Source of the DNA: Beta vulgaris subsp. vulgaris
Lineage: Eukaryota; Streptophyta; Magnoliopsida; Caryophyllales; Amaranthaceae
Direction: 5' to 3'
Assembly (NCBI RefSeq): GCF_026745355.1
Contig: NC_079206.1
Coordinates: 29,668,020 to 29,732,019 of the forward strand
Length of the DNA stretch: 64,000 nt
In this document: positions 1-11,880 of the stretch, piece after piece
Numbering within the stretch: the first letter of the stretch is position 1
How the letters are laid out: the number at the start of each line of letters is the position of its first letter
Notes under the pieces: model-generated
What the model was told of the DNA's origin: nothing
What the model saw: the letters and a program-made list of their open reading frames with translations, nothing else
Databases searched by the model: none
Program-made: the position numbers and the translations under genes

Positions 1-1104
1 TATGGAAATCTCTAGGTTAAAACCAAACTAAGTGTATACCTTTACTAAAGATCCTTAAAGCCACGAAACTCCTTAATCCAATTGGTTAACTACTCCTAAG
101 CTTCCCTGAATGTATAAAATGCTAAATATTAGTTTCAACAAGCTTATAGATATGAAAAACTAAGCTTAAATACAAGAGGTGTAAACTGTTGAACTTACAG
201 CAACTTATGTGATCTTTCAACAAGGTTTTCTATATGAGTTTAAGGTCTAAAGATTGGAACTAAAGCTTTAACTACTTTGTATGGATGTCTAGAAGAGTTC
301 TATGTAAAGAAAAGTGGGTGTCCAAGAGGATAAAATAAGAGAAAGGAGACGAAAACCCAGAACAGACTTTTATAGGTTCTTCTGGCGGTACCCTAGGAGG
401 AGGGAAATGAGTTCTGGGCAAGGGCGGTTTCTTGGAGTTTCTAGGTGATTCTTGCTTGAGGTTTTAGCCTAAGGTGTTGGCTTTCATGCATAAAAAGGTC
501 TTTCAGATATTGACACTTAAGTAGCTGCTAAGCAGCTTTCTTTGAGGATAGGTCTGAGTTGTAATTTCAGCTGGTCAGTTCTTACTATGTAAGCAATTTA
601 CCTTATTGAGCCACGTAATTCTTGGGCGTAAATGACTATTTTAACCTTAAGACATCCCAAGCATGTCATATATCAAGTTTGGTTAGGTTCTGAGCTCGGA
701 TTCAACCCCGAAAAGCTCTTTAACTAGAAGTTCATTGTTACCCGATATTACAATCTCCAAACGATTTTCATAATCTTAATGTTTAAGGCTCTCAAGGATT
801 TTCTAAATTATCTATTGGTTTCCAAAGCCTTCTTAGCCAATAAGAATGATGGTTCTTATCCTCTTTGACCTTTATTAACCATTAAGAAAGATAGTGCCTT
901 ATCCACAGGCTTTCTTAACCACTAAGAATGTTAGTGCTTATTCACAACCTTTCTTAACCACTAAGAATGATAGTACTTATCCACAAGCTTTCTTAACCAT
1001 TAAGAATGATGATGCTTATACCACGCTTTCTTAACCATTAAGATTGATGATGCTTATCCACTTTTAGCTTTTAAATAAAGGTTCTTAAAAACAGGGCTAT
1101 TACA
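1..1104 (-). mobile_element. 3' LTR (partial) of giant-LTR, minimal-core retroelement
   Basis: This stretch is a near-copy of 3646-4752, starting at tatggaaatctc and ending at acagggctattaca in both copies. On the minus strand it starts TGTAATAGCCCTG, as an LTR should. The copy runs off the left edge of the window, so only about a third of the LTR is visible. Differences from 3646-4752 are scattered substitutions and short indels, so the insertion is not very recent. Near its right side lies a run of short repeats around 'tttcttaaccattaagaatgatg' (roughly 850-1060). No protein-coding potential is seen. Confidence 0.85.
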
Positions 1105-1445
1105 TACTACCACCCTTAAAATAAATTTCGTCCTCGAAACTTCAAAACATAAACTCATAGATCAACCTTAAGTGTCCATATATCAAGCACTACAGCCTCC
1201 GATAGTCTTTACTAAAAAAGTTCTCAATATTCCCAACAAATATATTTCAAATTTCCTCAAATTACAACTTTGAATTCCATAATCTTATTCCCAAAGATTT
1301 ACACAAATCTTGACTCTTATTCTTATTTTATAGCTCAAAACTTGAACTCTAATTACCTAAGTAACAAATACACATTCCCAACGATCTTTTACCCTTGCTA
1401 TGTAGCCAACCAAGCATACGGTCGCAAGGTTGCTCTGATACCATT
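1105..1445 (-). mobile_element. 341-bp internal region between the two giant LTRs
   Basis: Read on the minus strand, this is all that lies between the two LTRs. A primer-binding site TGGTATCAGAGC (initiator tRNA-Met type, plus coordinates 1432-1443) sits 2 bp from the 5' LTR end. A polypurine-like tract AAGGGTGGTAGTA abuts the 3' LTR start at 1104/1105. No gag or pol similarity and no long ORF is present, so the element depends on another element's proteins. The short plus-strand ORF across 1270-1488 crosses the LTR border and is not a gene. Confidence 0.8.
1432..1443 (-). other. Primer-binding site (tRNA-iMet type)
   Basis: gctctgatacca on the plus strand is TGGTATCAGAGC on the minus strand, the complement of the 3' end of plant initiator tRNA-Met. 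It lies 2 bp inside the LTR edge at 1446. This fixes the element's orientation as minus and defines the 5' LTR as 1446-4752. Confidence 0.85.
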
Positions 1446-4400
1446 TGTAACAGCCCGTTTTCCCGAGCTGCTAGGTAAGCACACTTAAGATTCACTAATC
1501 ACAATCAATGCTTAGTAAGCCTCGAATTAAACATTTACTCGCAGCAGAAACATAACCTAGAAAACGATACTGGACCTGTGGGTTATTGGCCCACAAAACA
1601 AAATCCTTTATATAAGACTTGAATTACACCAATAACTCCACTCTAATTCCCAAAAGTTATATACAAAGGAACAATAATTAACTGTTCTTAAATCAACTAA
1701 CTAGAATACAAACTCAATCCATAAGCTACGACGACATCTGTATCTTGCTTCACTTCAGAATTCTGAGCTCACAACACCAAACCTGCAACAATTTTTCACT
1801 CTGCCACCCACCAAGTGACAGGCCACGTATAATAACAGATAATCACACTCAACTCAGTTAATATAGTTTCACAAAATCAAAACGTTTGGCATGAACTCGA
1901 GTGGAGAGGGGTACCACGCAGTACCAGCTGTCTCCAAACTATTGAGGGTCGTCACCCAGCCTTTTATTGTTATGCTTGCAAGACTTACCCGGACATGTCC
2001 TATAACGCCAGGAATTCGCCCTTCCTGGAAGGCAACAGCTAGGGACTCTACCCGCCCTAACTCGGGGTGCCTATTCGTGCCTCACTTTCATATTTATAAA
2101 ATAAGATATTTAATGATTCATACTTGAATCCTCAATACTCATAACATAACACCATATTCGACCTGATCTGGTCTTAACTCATATTTGAATCATTTCCTCA
2201 TTATCATACCAAATCATATTTTGAGAAATATAGTATTTTCGAACGATTTCGATAATTGAACAAAATGATACTTTTATAACAATCCAATAGCAATTCACAA
2301 CTAACTCATAGAGATGTATCTATAATCATGGCCATTACCACAAACTATATATGATATCCAAAATTCAATATAACGCCCACAGGAGCATTTAAATATATTT
2401 TGCTGAACCTAAAGGTTACCTCAACTCTATAACAATTATACGAAACCTCCAAGCATCATAACTTGATTTCCCATATCATCTTCAATTCTATACGTCTACA
2501 TAGCCATCCTCTAACAACCACCTCACAGTAACATCAATAATCAATAACCAAACTTAACTATTCTAATTATCTTCTTCTAACACAACCATTATGCTAATCA
2601 AACTGAATCCCGTAAATAGAAATTAACGAAGTCATTCCATAACTCATAACTCGACTTCATGCATATCAACTCCAACTACAATAATTATAACAGTCTCCCA
2701 ATTCTAAAATTATGACTTCCCTCGCATCATCAACAACGACTATCCAATAAGAACGATACAACAACATAATAACAACAGCACATACAACAATAATACCACT
2801 CCACCACCAACAATAACTCCAACACCAATAACACAACATTAAGCACAATAACAGAACAACACAACCACAATACAACAGCACAACCAACAACAGAAACCAC
2901 CACCTACTATGTTCATAACAAACCTAAGTAAATCATATTCCCAAATTTATCACTCCAACTTCTTGAATCACAATAACAAGATGAACCATATTGTTCTACT
3001 GAATACTTTGGATATATATACTTAAACTATAAACCACATGATACTAGCTCAGGACACATTATTGTAACCTTTTTAATCATATCCAAACTAATTCATCTTC
3101 CAAACTAGTAAACTATTATAACTATAACCTACCACAACATCACCACAACAACAGAACAACAACATAATAAATCTACCATAACCATCACAACTACTCCACA
3201 ATAGCCACCACAACTACAACAACAACCATAACAACGGCACAACAACAACAATACGCAACAACTTCACAGCAACTCCACCACAACCACAATGACAGAACAA
3301 CAATAACCTAACAACACTACTACAACAGAACAACAACAATAGCAATTCCACAACAACTTCACCACAACCACCACAACAACTCCACAACAACAATAACATA
3401 ACAACTCCACCTCAATCATCACAATTACTCCACAAGTCCATGTACCAAACACATTCCATTAAGAAGCATAATCGTATTACTTAGTGTATAAGTGTTGTTT
3501 AGGTCAAATAAAACATCTCTAATGAACCTTAGCATGTTATATCCATGTTACAAACTCAATATACACATAATAAAATACACATCATAAGTAAATTCATTTC
3601 ATAAACATGCTTTACACCAAAAAGAAACAATCCCCTAACTATAGGTATGGAAATCTCTAGGTTAAAACCAAACTAAGTGTATACCTTTACTAAAGATCCT
3701 TAAAGCCACGAAACTCCTTAATCCAATTGGTTAACTACTCCTACAGCTTCCCCTGAATGTATAAAATGCTAAATATTAGTTTCAACAAGCTTATAGATAT
3801 GAAAAACTAAGCTTAAATACAAGAGGTGTAAACTATTGAACTTACAGCAACTTATGTGATCTTTTAGCAAGGTTTTCTATATGAGTTTAAGGTCTAAAGA
3901 TTAAAACTAAAACGTGAACTACTTTGTATGGATGTCCAAAAGAGTTCTATGTAAAGAAAAGTGGGTCTCCAAGAGTAGAAAATAAGAAAAAGGAGACGAA
4001 AACCCAGAACAGTCTTTTATAAGCTGTTCTGGCGGTACCCTAGGAGGAGGCAAATGAGTTCTGGGCAAGGTCGGTTTCTTGGAGTTTCTGGGTGATTCTT
4101 GCTTGAGGTGTTAGCCTAAGGTGTTGGCTTTCATGCATAAAAAGGTCTTTGAGATATTGACACTTAAGTAGCTGCGAAGCAGCTTTCTTTGAGGATAGGT
4201 CTGAGCTGTAATTTCAGCTGGTCAGTTCTTACTATGTAAGCAATTTACCTTATTGAGCCACGTAATTCTTGGGCGTAAATGACTATTTTAACCTTAAGAC
4301 ATCCCAAGTATGTCATATATCAAGTTTGGTTAGGTTCTGAGCTCGGATTCAACCCCGAAAGGGTCTTTAACTAGAAGTTCATCGTTACCCGATATTACAA

Positions 4401-4752
4401 TCTCCAAACGATTTTCATAATCTTAATGTTTAAGGCTCTCAAGGATTTTCTAACTTATCTATTGGTTTCCAAAGCCTTCTTAGCCAATAAGAATGATGGT
4501 TCTTATCCTCTTTGACCTTTCTTAACCATTAAGAAAGATAGTGCCTTATCCACAGGCTTTCTTAACCACTAAGAATGTTAGTGCTTATTCACAACCTTTC
4601 TTAACCACTAAGAATGATAGTACTTATCCACAAGCTTTCTTAACCATTAAGAATTATGATGCTTATCCACACGCTTTCTTAACCATTAAGAATGATGATG
4701 CTTATCCACTTTTAGCTTTTAAATAAAGGTTCTTAAAAACAGGGCTATTACA
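1446..4752 (-). mobile_element. 5' LTR, about 3.3 kb, of giant-LTR retroelement
   Basis: The LTR begins on the minus strand at TGTAATAGCCCTG (4752) and ends at CGGGCTGTTACA (1446), so the termini are imperfect TGTAAYAGCCC inverted repeats. Its first 1.1 kb is the direct repeat seen at 1-1104. The middle carries CAA-rich low-complexity DNA. A 3.3-kb LTR around a 341-bp core recalls LARD-type (large retrotransposon derivative) elements, but the core is far smaller than usual for them. Flanking DNA at 4753 (gtaac) is the expected target-site copy; its partner lies outside the window. Confidence 0.8.
2745..3440. repeat. CAA/ACA-rich low-complexity tract inside the giant LTR
   Basis: Two blocks (about 2745-2900 and 3124-3434) consist largely of imperfect caa/aca/ata triplets such as acaacaacaataac. 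The minus-strand ORFs in it encode runs of Leu, Val and Cys and are artefacts of TTG/GTT triplets. The tract is part of the LTR body, not a separate insertion. Confidence 0.75.
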
Positions 4753-4850
4753 GTAACCTTCCTCAAGTTTCTCGGTGTTATTCGTTGTTCCTTGGATCTT
4801 TTTCTCAATAGGGTTTCCTATCTGTCGTGAGTTCTAGCTCTGATACCAAT
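4753..4850 (-). mobile_element. Internal remnant of copia B with primer-binding site
   Basis: Only 98 bp of copia B's internal region lie between its 5' LTR and the giant-LTR element. They include a TGGTATCAGAGC primer-binding site (plus coordinates 4837-4848), 2 bp from the LTR. The giant-LTR element therefore inserted into the leader upstream of the copia gag. The remaining copia B body should lie left of the window. Confidence 0.75.
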
Positions 4851-6204
4851 TGTTATTTCCCAAGGAACACTACAAGAGGGGGGGTCAATTGTATGTGTAG
4901 AAATAAACGTAACTTTTTGCGGAAATTCAAACTTAAACAAATAAACAAGCTAGAGGAACACAAGGGATTTTTACGAGGAAAAACTTCTTGGGCCCAACAA
5001 GAAGAAACAACCTCGACCACTAGGATTTTAAACTCAACTCTTTCACTAATTAGGCCAAACAACTTTGTTACAACCTAATTCTATTCTCGAGCCACACCTT
5101 GAGTTCCAAAACTCAAGTTCCTGAGCCACTGTTCCCTTAACAGTAGTTCCTCTCAACTTCACTCGACGTTTTATCACTCTTACTAGCTTTACTCAAAGCT
5201 TCTCTCTTACAGAACTTCACTCAAAGTCCCCTTACCCCAAAAACCAAAATACAATTGATCAAAATAAGCTTAGTGAAATTAGAGTAAGAAAGCAAAGAAC
5301 AAATGGCTATTATGAGAGAATGAAGGCACTGACACTTAATTAGTTAAACTCACTTAATTACTTAGTCAGACACACTTTAGAACTTATTTAGACTTTAATA
5401 TTTATAGCGACAGACATATAGAACGTGGGAATTAAAATCGAGTTCATGGTAAATCCATTATCCCATGATGTTCCTCCCCTTAAGGAACACGTTCCTTAAC
5501 ATATCCCATGATCCCATGATCTCATTTTGGACGTGGACATGTTTTAGCCACTGCTCCTAAAGATTATGAGTTTCTTGAGCTTTATCCGAAAATCAGTTAA
5601 CTTTAAAACAGATTAAAACTGAATTTTAATCTTTTAAGAAAATATGATCTTTTAAATAAAATCCTATTAAAAACCAGATAATTATTTTCTTTTCTTTTTC
5701 GAAAAACAAAATCTTTTTATAAAAGATTTTCTATTAAAACTGATTTTTACTTAGATAAAAACGGTTTCCTATTATTTAGGCATGATTTACTCAACTTCAT
5801 AATCGAACCGTTATACTGCTTCAAGCCTAAGTCTAGTTCCTTTTACATGTTAAGTTCCTTTAACAGATTCGTATAGTGCCATTTAGTTTGTTCCTTACAA
5901 AGGAACAAACTCTCATTCTCAAATATGATTACCAATGTTCCTTACCATCTTTACTTGTTCCTTTTAAAATGGAACTAGAAAATAAAATGCCTTGATTTTA
6001 TTCTTCTTGATCCAATGCTGCTCCAGCATCACTTTTGGGAAACATCTTCACTTAGCCTTCGAAATCCTTACTTGACTTCTTTCTTGACTTAGTATTCTCT
6101 TTGTTCCTTTCAATGATACCTTAAAAAATCATACACTTAAATAACAGTTCACTACTTAGTTTGCATCTTTGTTTCTTTGTCATCATCAAAACTAGGGTTC
6201 AACA
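4851..6204 (-). mobile_element. 5' LTR of copia B (SIRE-like)
   Basis: On the minus strand the LTR starts TGTTGAACCCTAGTTTTGAT at 6204 and ends ...AATAACA at 4851. The start resembles those of the copia A LTR (TGTTGACCCTAAATTTTGA) and copia C LTR, and all three have the 'AAGAGGGGG' box near the end, so the three are related. A TATAAATA box lies at plus 5399-5406. The two small opposing ORFs at about 4830-5080 are LTR sequence, not genes. Confidence 0.8.
5399..5406 (-). promoter_or_regulatory. TATA box of copia B LTR
   Basis: tatttata on the plus strand reads TATAAATA on the minus strand, at the same relative place as in copia A's LTR. Confidence 0.5.
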
Positions 6205-6950
6205 AGATCTAAAAATGAAATGGAAGAAACAAGATCGAAATTAACAAAAACCAAACCTCGAATTTCGTCTGAATGTCGAGCACACCTTCATCACCCTTCT
6301 AATTCAGTATCCTGAAAACTTAATTGAACAAACCAAAAATCCTTTCAAATTTTCGAGCTAAGAGAAACTGAGAATGATTTAGGTAAAATAGGAGGAGAAA
6401 CTGAGAAAGGAGTAAGAAAGAGGTGAGATGAGCAGAGAGAAAAAGTTGAGGTGAAAACACAGACTCATGAGGGAGAAAAAAGTAATGATAATGATGCTGG
6501 GTTGGGATTCGTAGCTGTGTTGAAAAAGGTTGGGCTTCTCTATTAGAGGTTGGCTCGACTGGTCTAACTTTAATGTTAAAGTTAGGCAGTCTTTTTAGAT
6601 AATTTGTGTATGTGTTTTAGTTTAATTGTGTTGCTTTCAATACAACGTGTTCAAGTTCTCAAAACTAATTTCATCTATCTATTAACTTGATAATAATAAA
6701 ATGATTCTATTTTCAAACTTACATATAAATTCCAACAATTTTATGTTCAACAAACTTATTATTTTAGATCGAAATTAATTACCTTACCCAACGGTCCCCC
6801 TTTTCGTAATCTAGTTCATATGCCCCACGGTCAAGACGGTTCAATACCCGTCCAGTCCTAGGCTAATCTTGTTATCTATGGTTCAAAATCCTAATCAAGA
6901 GCAATATTTTAAATCAATGTATGAATATAGTCGGTAATCTAATTTATATA
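6205..6950. other. Unassigned AT-rich flank of copia B
   Basis: Flanking DNA between copia B's LTR and the tandem array. It has a purine-rich stretch near 6355-6450 and a short GC-richer patch near 6785-6865. I see no ORF, tRNA or terminal repeats that would identify it. Confidence 0.4.
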
Positions 6951-6953
6951 TAC

Positions 6954-7985
6954 AAGTTATTCATCATTAAGTGTAATGAATTTCCAAAACTAAAAGAATA
7001 TACTTAAATGAATCCAAGCACTTATTGGACTAAATATATGTGTAAATAAACTAATTGAAGAGAAGAATACTTCATATAAGTTGATCGCATTTTAAGTCGT
7101 TAAACTAATTAAAGACACTAAGTTGAATTAAAGTAGACTGTTATTAGATAAGATTAATGTATCAATGTAAGTCAGTAAAAGGTAATGAAGAATTCAAAAC
7201 GCCAAGTTAGTTGATTGTCTCTATGTGGAATTCATTTCAAAATAAAAAACATCTGATTAAATTGAACAATTCCATATTTGGATAAGATCAATGTATTAAT
7301 GTCAGCGGATAAGCTAGTTCAAAATAATAAGACACCATTTAAGTTATTCGCCTTTGTGCAAAATGTATTTCAAAAAAGAATATCTTATTAAACTGTAAGA
7401 AGTTGTTATCGCATAAGATTGATTTTAGTCAATAAGCTTATTCAAGATAACAATACTCTATTTAAGTTAATCACCATTAAGCTATTTTTATTTTGGTACA
7501 TTGAACATCTACTTGAACATAAATAAGTTATCATTAGATTAAATGGATGTACTAATGTAACTTGATAGACTAGTTTAAGCTAACAATACTTTGTTTAAGT
7601 TAATTGTCTGTAAGTTAATTCAGTTTGGAACTCAAAACATCTAATTTAATTAAAACTTCTTTTTTCTCCTATTATGTTAATGTGTCAATGTGATTCGATA
7701 AACTTATTCAAGATGACAATAGTCTATTTAAGTTAATCATTTTTAGGCTATATTCATCTCGAAACTCAAGACATCTACTTGAATTGAAACAATTTATTAT
7801 TAGATTAGATCAGTGCATAAAATGTAAGTTAATACACTAAAAATAATATTAAAAAAAGTAAGTTAATTTTCATAAAACTTCTTCACTTCAAAAATCACAA
7901 CATAAAGTTGAATTGAAACAACTTATTATAATAATTGATCAATGTATTAATTTGAATAATAACAATAATATGTAAAATTTTTAGT
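6954..7985. repeat. Decayed tandem array, unit about 130 bp, about 8 copies
   Basis: The motif aagttaatc/aagttattc recurs near 6954, 7078, 7205, 7331, 7464, 7595, 7729 and 7860, i.e. every 124-135 bp. Further signals recur in the same order within each unit: 'catctacttgaa', 'ttattagattagat', 'atgtayyaatgtaa', 'aagcttattcaagataacaatac'. The units are strongly diverged from each other, so this is an old satellite-like array. It ends just before the trinucleotide-rich target of copia A. Confidence 0.65.
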
Positions 7986-8029
7986 GGTAACAATAAAGAT
8001 AATTGTAATAGTATTAGTAATAATAATAG

Positions 8030-8034
8030 ATGTA
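8030..8034. other. Target-site duplication ATGTA, left copy
   Basis: ATGTA directly precedes the LTR terminus TGTTGTATAA. The same five bases directly follow the other LTR at 20989-20993. Confidence 0.85.
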
Positions 8035-9077
8035 TGTTGTATAATATAAGCACTATAGGGGGGGTTTAATTATAATAGGAGAATAACCGTAATTTTTAGC
8101 GGAATTAAAAGCTAGCTAAGGAACACACAGTGGGAACACAAGAGATTTTAGCAAGGAAACACTTCCTAGGCGCAACAGGAAGAAACAACCTCGACCACAA
8201 GTGATTTTGACTCAAACTTCCCACTATAATAGGCCAACAACTCTGTTACAAACCTATTAATTCTCTCGGGGCACAACCTGAGTTCCTAAACTTAAGTTTC
8301 CAACAACAGTTTCCACTAATTGTTGTTCCTATCAAACTTCACTTGAAGTTCCTTTCTTTTTTCCTTACTCTTGCTTCACTCAAAGCTATCTCACACTTAT
8401 AGGAGTTCACTCAAACCATTTAACCAAAAAATACAAGTTCTGATAACAATGGAAGAGTAAAAACAAGAGATAGTAAGTATGAATTCTCTTGGGAACAAGG
8501 CACTAACACTTTAGACAACTTAGGATTTTAAGCTATGTCAAACACAAATTTATCTTGGGATTAGGTGCCTATTTATAGAGTAAGTAGTCATGAATTAATT
8601 TACGACTAATTAATCCATTAACCCCATGATCCCCACTAATTAAATTGCTTGGGAATAAAGAAACTAACCCACTAACTCACTAAAACGTGTTGTATAAAAA
8701 TATTTCGTGGTTAGTTATTCCTTAGAGAATAATTAAACCATTTTTAAATAAATTAATTTAGCAAAAATATATTTTCAATTTATTTTAAATATATCTGAAA
8801 ATCGGATTTAATGTTGAAATGAAAATCGTTTGATTAATTTAAAATAAAAAGATAAGATTTTAAAATAGGATAATCTCTTTTTCAATTAAAAGAAAATATT
8901 TAAAATCTTTTCCTAACTGATTCCCTAACATAGTGGGTCTAGGCCAAATTTAACTAGGAATTATATTTTACAGCAATTTGCCAAAAATAAATTAAGCGCT
9001 CAACAATAAAATAGTTTTAGGTATTCCTAAGTACGTTTCTAAGTCTGTTCCCAACCAAAGTTCCTAAATTGTGCCAT

Positions 9078-11298
9078 TGTAATATCTCGAAAGTTTACAC
9101 TTGGCTAAACTAAATACTTATAATTACTGGTTACGTTTTTTCCTTTGATTAAGTGTGTGACAAAAAACTTTTACTCTACATCCAAGTATTGATAAAAGAT
9201 ATTAAGTTCTTTAAATAGATGTATGTTGTATGTATTACAAGAATCGCAAATAATAATAAGTGTAGGTGAAATTAGATAAAATATATTAGTAAAAGTAAGA
9301 AGAAAAACAATAAACAAAATAATTACTAGAACTTTACAAAGAACTTCTAATCAAAAGTTGGGTCAAAATGATGGTGTTAATAAAAAGGAAAAGAAAAGGA
9401 AAAAGAACTAAAGATAAATAAAAAATATAGTAATAGACAACAATAGCTTTGAGTTTACTTCCTCCATCACAGGTTTTCCTCATAAAAAAACCCAACGATG
9501 AATTTGTAACTCAAGATGAGTTTTCTTGCACACAAAAACTCGATTTCGAATAAAAATTCCTTGCTCAAACCAAATCACCCAATAATCCAAATTTTTATCA
9601 ATTATATCAACCCAATTCAGCAAAAATTGGAGCTCAACCATGGCTATAAATAGCCATGTTTATTCCCTCAAACCACCACTCACTCACTACTAACAAATTC
9701 ACTCAAAACTCCCCTGAGTTATCACCTACCTCCACCAGAAATCGCCACCCAAAACACCACACAAATACCTCTGTTTTTTCACACAATCCCCTGTTTTCAC
9801 CCTATTTCTCTCTCCCCTCTGTTTTCGTTCAGCCACCGCAGCGCGGCCTCCACGGCTCCACCCCTCGCACCACCCCAACCATCGCCCATCACCACTGCAA
9901 CCTAATACCGCCAAGCAAACCAGCAACCACCTGCCGCAAACCCAGCCTGCGTTCTTCCCTCTCCCTCGCCCAGTTCTTTCTTCTCTCTCCTCTGCTCGGT
10001 CTTCTCTACCTGTGCGGACCACCGTCGTGACGCCACCTCACTTTCTGCCTCGCCTCGCCGTTCAATCGCTGGAGCTCCGACCCTCCTCGTTGGAGTCCTC
10101 TCTGTCGTGCTTCAATAGTTGAATCAGTGGGTATGTTAAACATAACACATCACTCTTCAATCTTCCCTTTATAGTTTACATGGGTTTAAGTTATTATATG
10201 TTTAGTTTTGTTGTGCTGGGCTTAGACTTTATGTCTTATGATTGGGTTGATTTTATAAAGCAGTAAATAAAATTGATCAAGTAAGATGGTTAAATAATTA
10301 TTTTGATTAATGTTGATAGATTCTTTAGCTAGTATCTAAAGTATAATAAAACTCACTATATATAATCCTCGCAATCTGATTTTTATGAGACTAGAGTGTG
10401 ACTAATAAATGATTAAACGATGATTTATTATGTGACAATACTTAATAGTATATTTCATATGTATAACTCCAATATATCAACTAAAGAGTAATATTAATTA
10501 AGTATAATTTACTTGTTGAATTTGTATATAATAAAGTAGCAGACACTTATGTATAGAGTTCAGATTTCAAGAATTAAAGTGTTATATTACGAGGTCCATA
10601 AGTACAAATTATTAAACATGAGTCACGAACGATGAGACTAACGACCATTGTTTTAAATTGTAAAATGATGAATATGCTTAAAGGGACTACAACTAATAGG
10701 ATGAAGTTTTGAGTTAAGGTTCACAAAATTGTAACATGTATTTATTGTTCAATTTGTAAAATACGAAATGGTTATAGTAAGACATCGTCTATATCACAAA
10801 TAATGAATTATAACTTAGACGCTAGGTTGTTTAGTAGAAAGAATGCATATGGCTTTTATCAATCACCAAAGACCTAAAAATGTAAAACTCCTAAATACCT
10901 CCTAAAATTGATACATGATGGAAATGGATCAATAAACTCAAAATTCAGAATAAAATATTAATAAGTCTTTTATTAATTTCTGAATTGGTTATTAGATAAA
11001 AAAAGGAAGACATATTACAAGCCTCCCCTTACGATCAAGGTTGTTAAACAGGATTCCAGGTAACGTCTACTGCTAACACCCGCACTCCCCTTCCAACTGT
11101 GTGTTCCTTAAGCTATCCATCTATGTTTTTAGAATTACTATAACTGTTCTAGAGGTTAGTTATATGAAAGGATGTTGCCTAGTACTTTCACGGGGGAGCG
11201 TACGGCAGCGACGCACCGACAAAGATAGGAAGGTCTTCCGCTGCTAATCTGTGTAATTAATTAATCTAATAGTGATGCTTAGAAGTTAGGGAGTTACA
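9078..11298 (+). mobile_element. 2.2-kb gypsy-type solo LTR nested in copia A's 3' LTR
   Basis: It starts TGTAATATCTCG and ends GGGAGTTACA, flanked by GCCAT (9073-9077) and GCCAA (11299-11303), a 5-bp duplication with one mismatch. A TATAAATA box at 9645-9652 and a following C-rich, GC-richer leader (about 9660-10130) place the promoter and R/U5 on the plus strand. No internal domain is present, so recombination between two LTRs probably removed it. The 124-codon ORF at 9656-10030 lies in the leader, has low-complexity Ser/Thr/Pro/His composition, and is not called as a gene. Confidence 0.8.
9645..9652 (+). promoter_or_regulatory. TATA box of the nested solo LTR
   Basis: TATAAATA about 570 bp from the LTR start, followed by a pyrimidine/C-rich transcribed leader. 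It could still drive transcription rightwards into copia A's antisense strand. Confidence 0.5.
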
Positions 11299-11593
11299 GC
11301 CAACGTATGTTTCTGTTATGGGAACAAAAATAAGTTCCTTTTGAGAATTCAACACCAATCATCTTTTACCTTTACTCGACCTTAGCATAAAGAATATAAT
11401 ACATCCTAATGTATTCTAATCTTTATTCCAAGCTTGATTCTTCATTTCATGAACATCTTCACTTGATCTTGATTAATTCTCCTTTCTTTAATCTTCGATC
11501 AAGTATTCTCTTTGTTCTTCAATGAATAACCTAGCAATATCATACAAGTATGTATTTTGTGATTAAGTCATCTTCAAAACATAGGGTCAACAA

Positions 11594-11607
11594 TTTCCCC
11601 CTTTTTG
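11594..11607 (-). other. Polypurine tract of copia A
   Basis: On the minus strand this reads AAAAAGGGGGAAAT, directly adjoining the 3' LTR start (TGTTGACC at 11592). This is the expected second-strand primer. Confidence 0.7.
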
Positions 11608-11732
11608 AAGATGGCAACAAAAGGCATACGTCAAAAAATATATAATTTATATAATATTAGTCACATAAAACAAACTTAACCAAGTTAAATTAAATTTTAT
11701 TTGACCTTTATTTTACTTTAATTTAGGAAAAA

Positions 11733-11880
11733 AATTTAATTTACTCTTACTGCCTTTCTCATAAAAAGTGGATACATGAAACAAGGCAAAAATTTAATTT
11801 ACTATCACTGTCTTTCTCAATAAAAAGTGGAAACATGAAACAAGGCAAAACTTTAATTTGCTCTTACTGCCTTTCTCTTT
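11733..11880. repeat. Tandem repeat, about 60-bp unit, 2.5 copies
   Basis: The unit 'tttaatttactcttactgcctttctcataaaaagtgg...aaacaaggcaaaa' recurs at about 11734, 11792 and 11851. It lies in the noncoding stretch between copia A's env-like ORF and its polypurine tract. Confidence 0.7.

Larger units (their letters stand above)
8035..11592 (-). mobile_element. 3' LTR of copia A, interrupted
   Basis: LTR parts 8035-9077 and about 11299-11592 align with the uninterrupted 5' LTR 19658-20988. The break is at gtgcca|ttgtaatatc in this copy versus gtgccaatgtgtg in the intact one. It retains a TATAAATA box (plus 8569-8576). The insertion is the solo LTR 9078-11298. Confidence 0.85.

Noticed and set aside
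1432..1443. Short tRNA-Met-like matches as tRNA genes (also 4837, 19644)
   Set aside because: Only 12 bases match and they sit beside LTR ends, so they are primer-binding sites. No full tRNA cloverleaf was seen anywhere in the window.
2666..3452. Leu/Val/Cys-rich minus-strand ORFs
   Set aside because: They are artefacts of CAA-type triplet DNA inside the giant LTR.
9656..10030. 124-codon plus-strand ORF and opposing 98-codon ORF
   Set aside because: They lie in the GC-rich transcribed leader of the solo LTR, right after its TATA box, with low-complexity composition and no domain.
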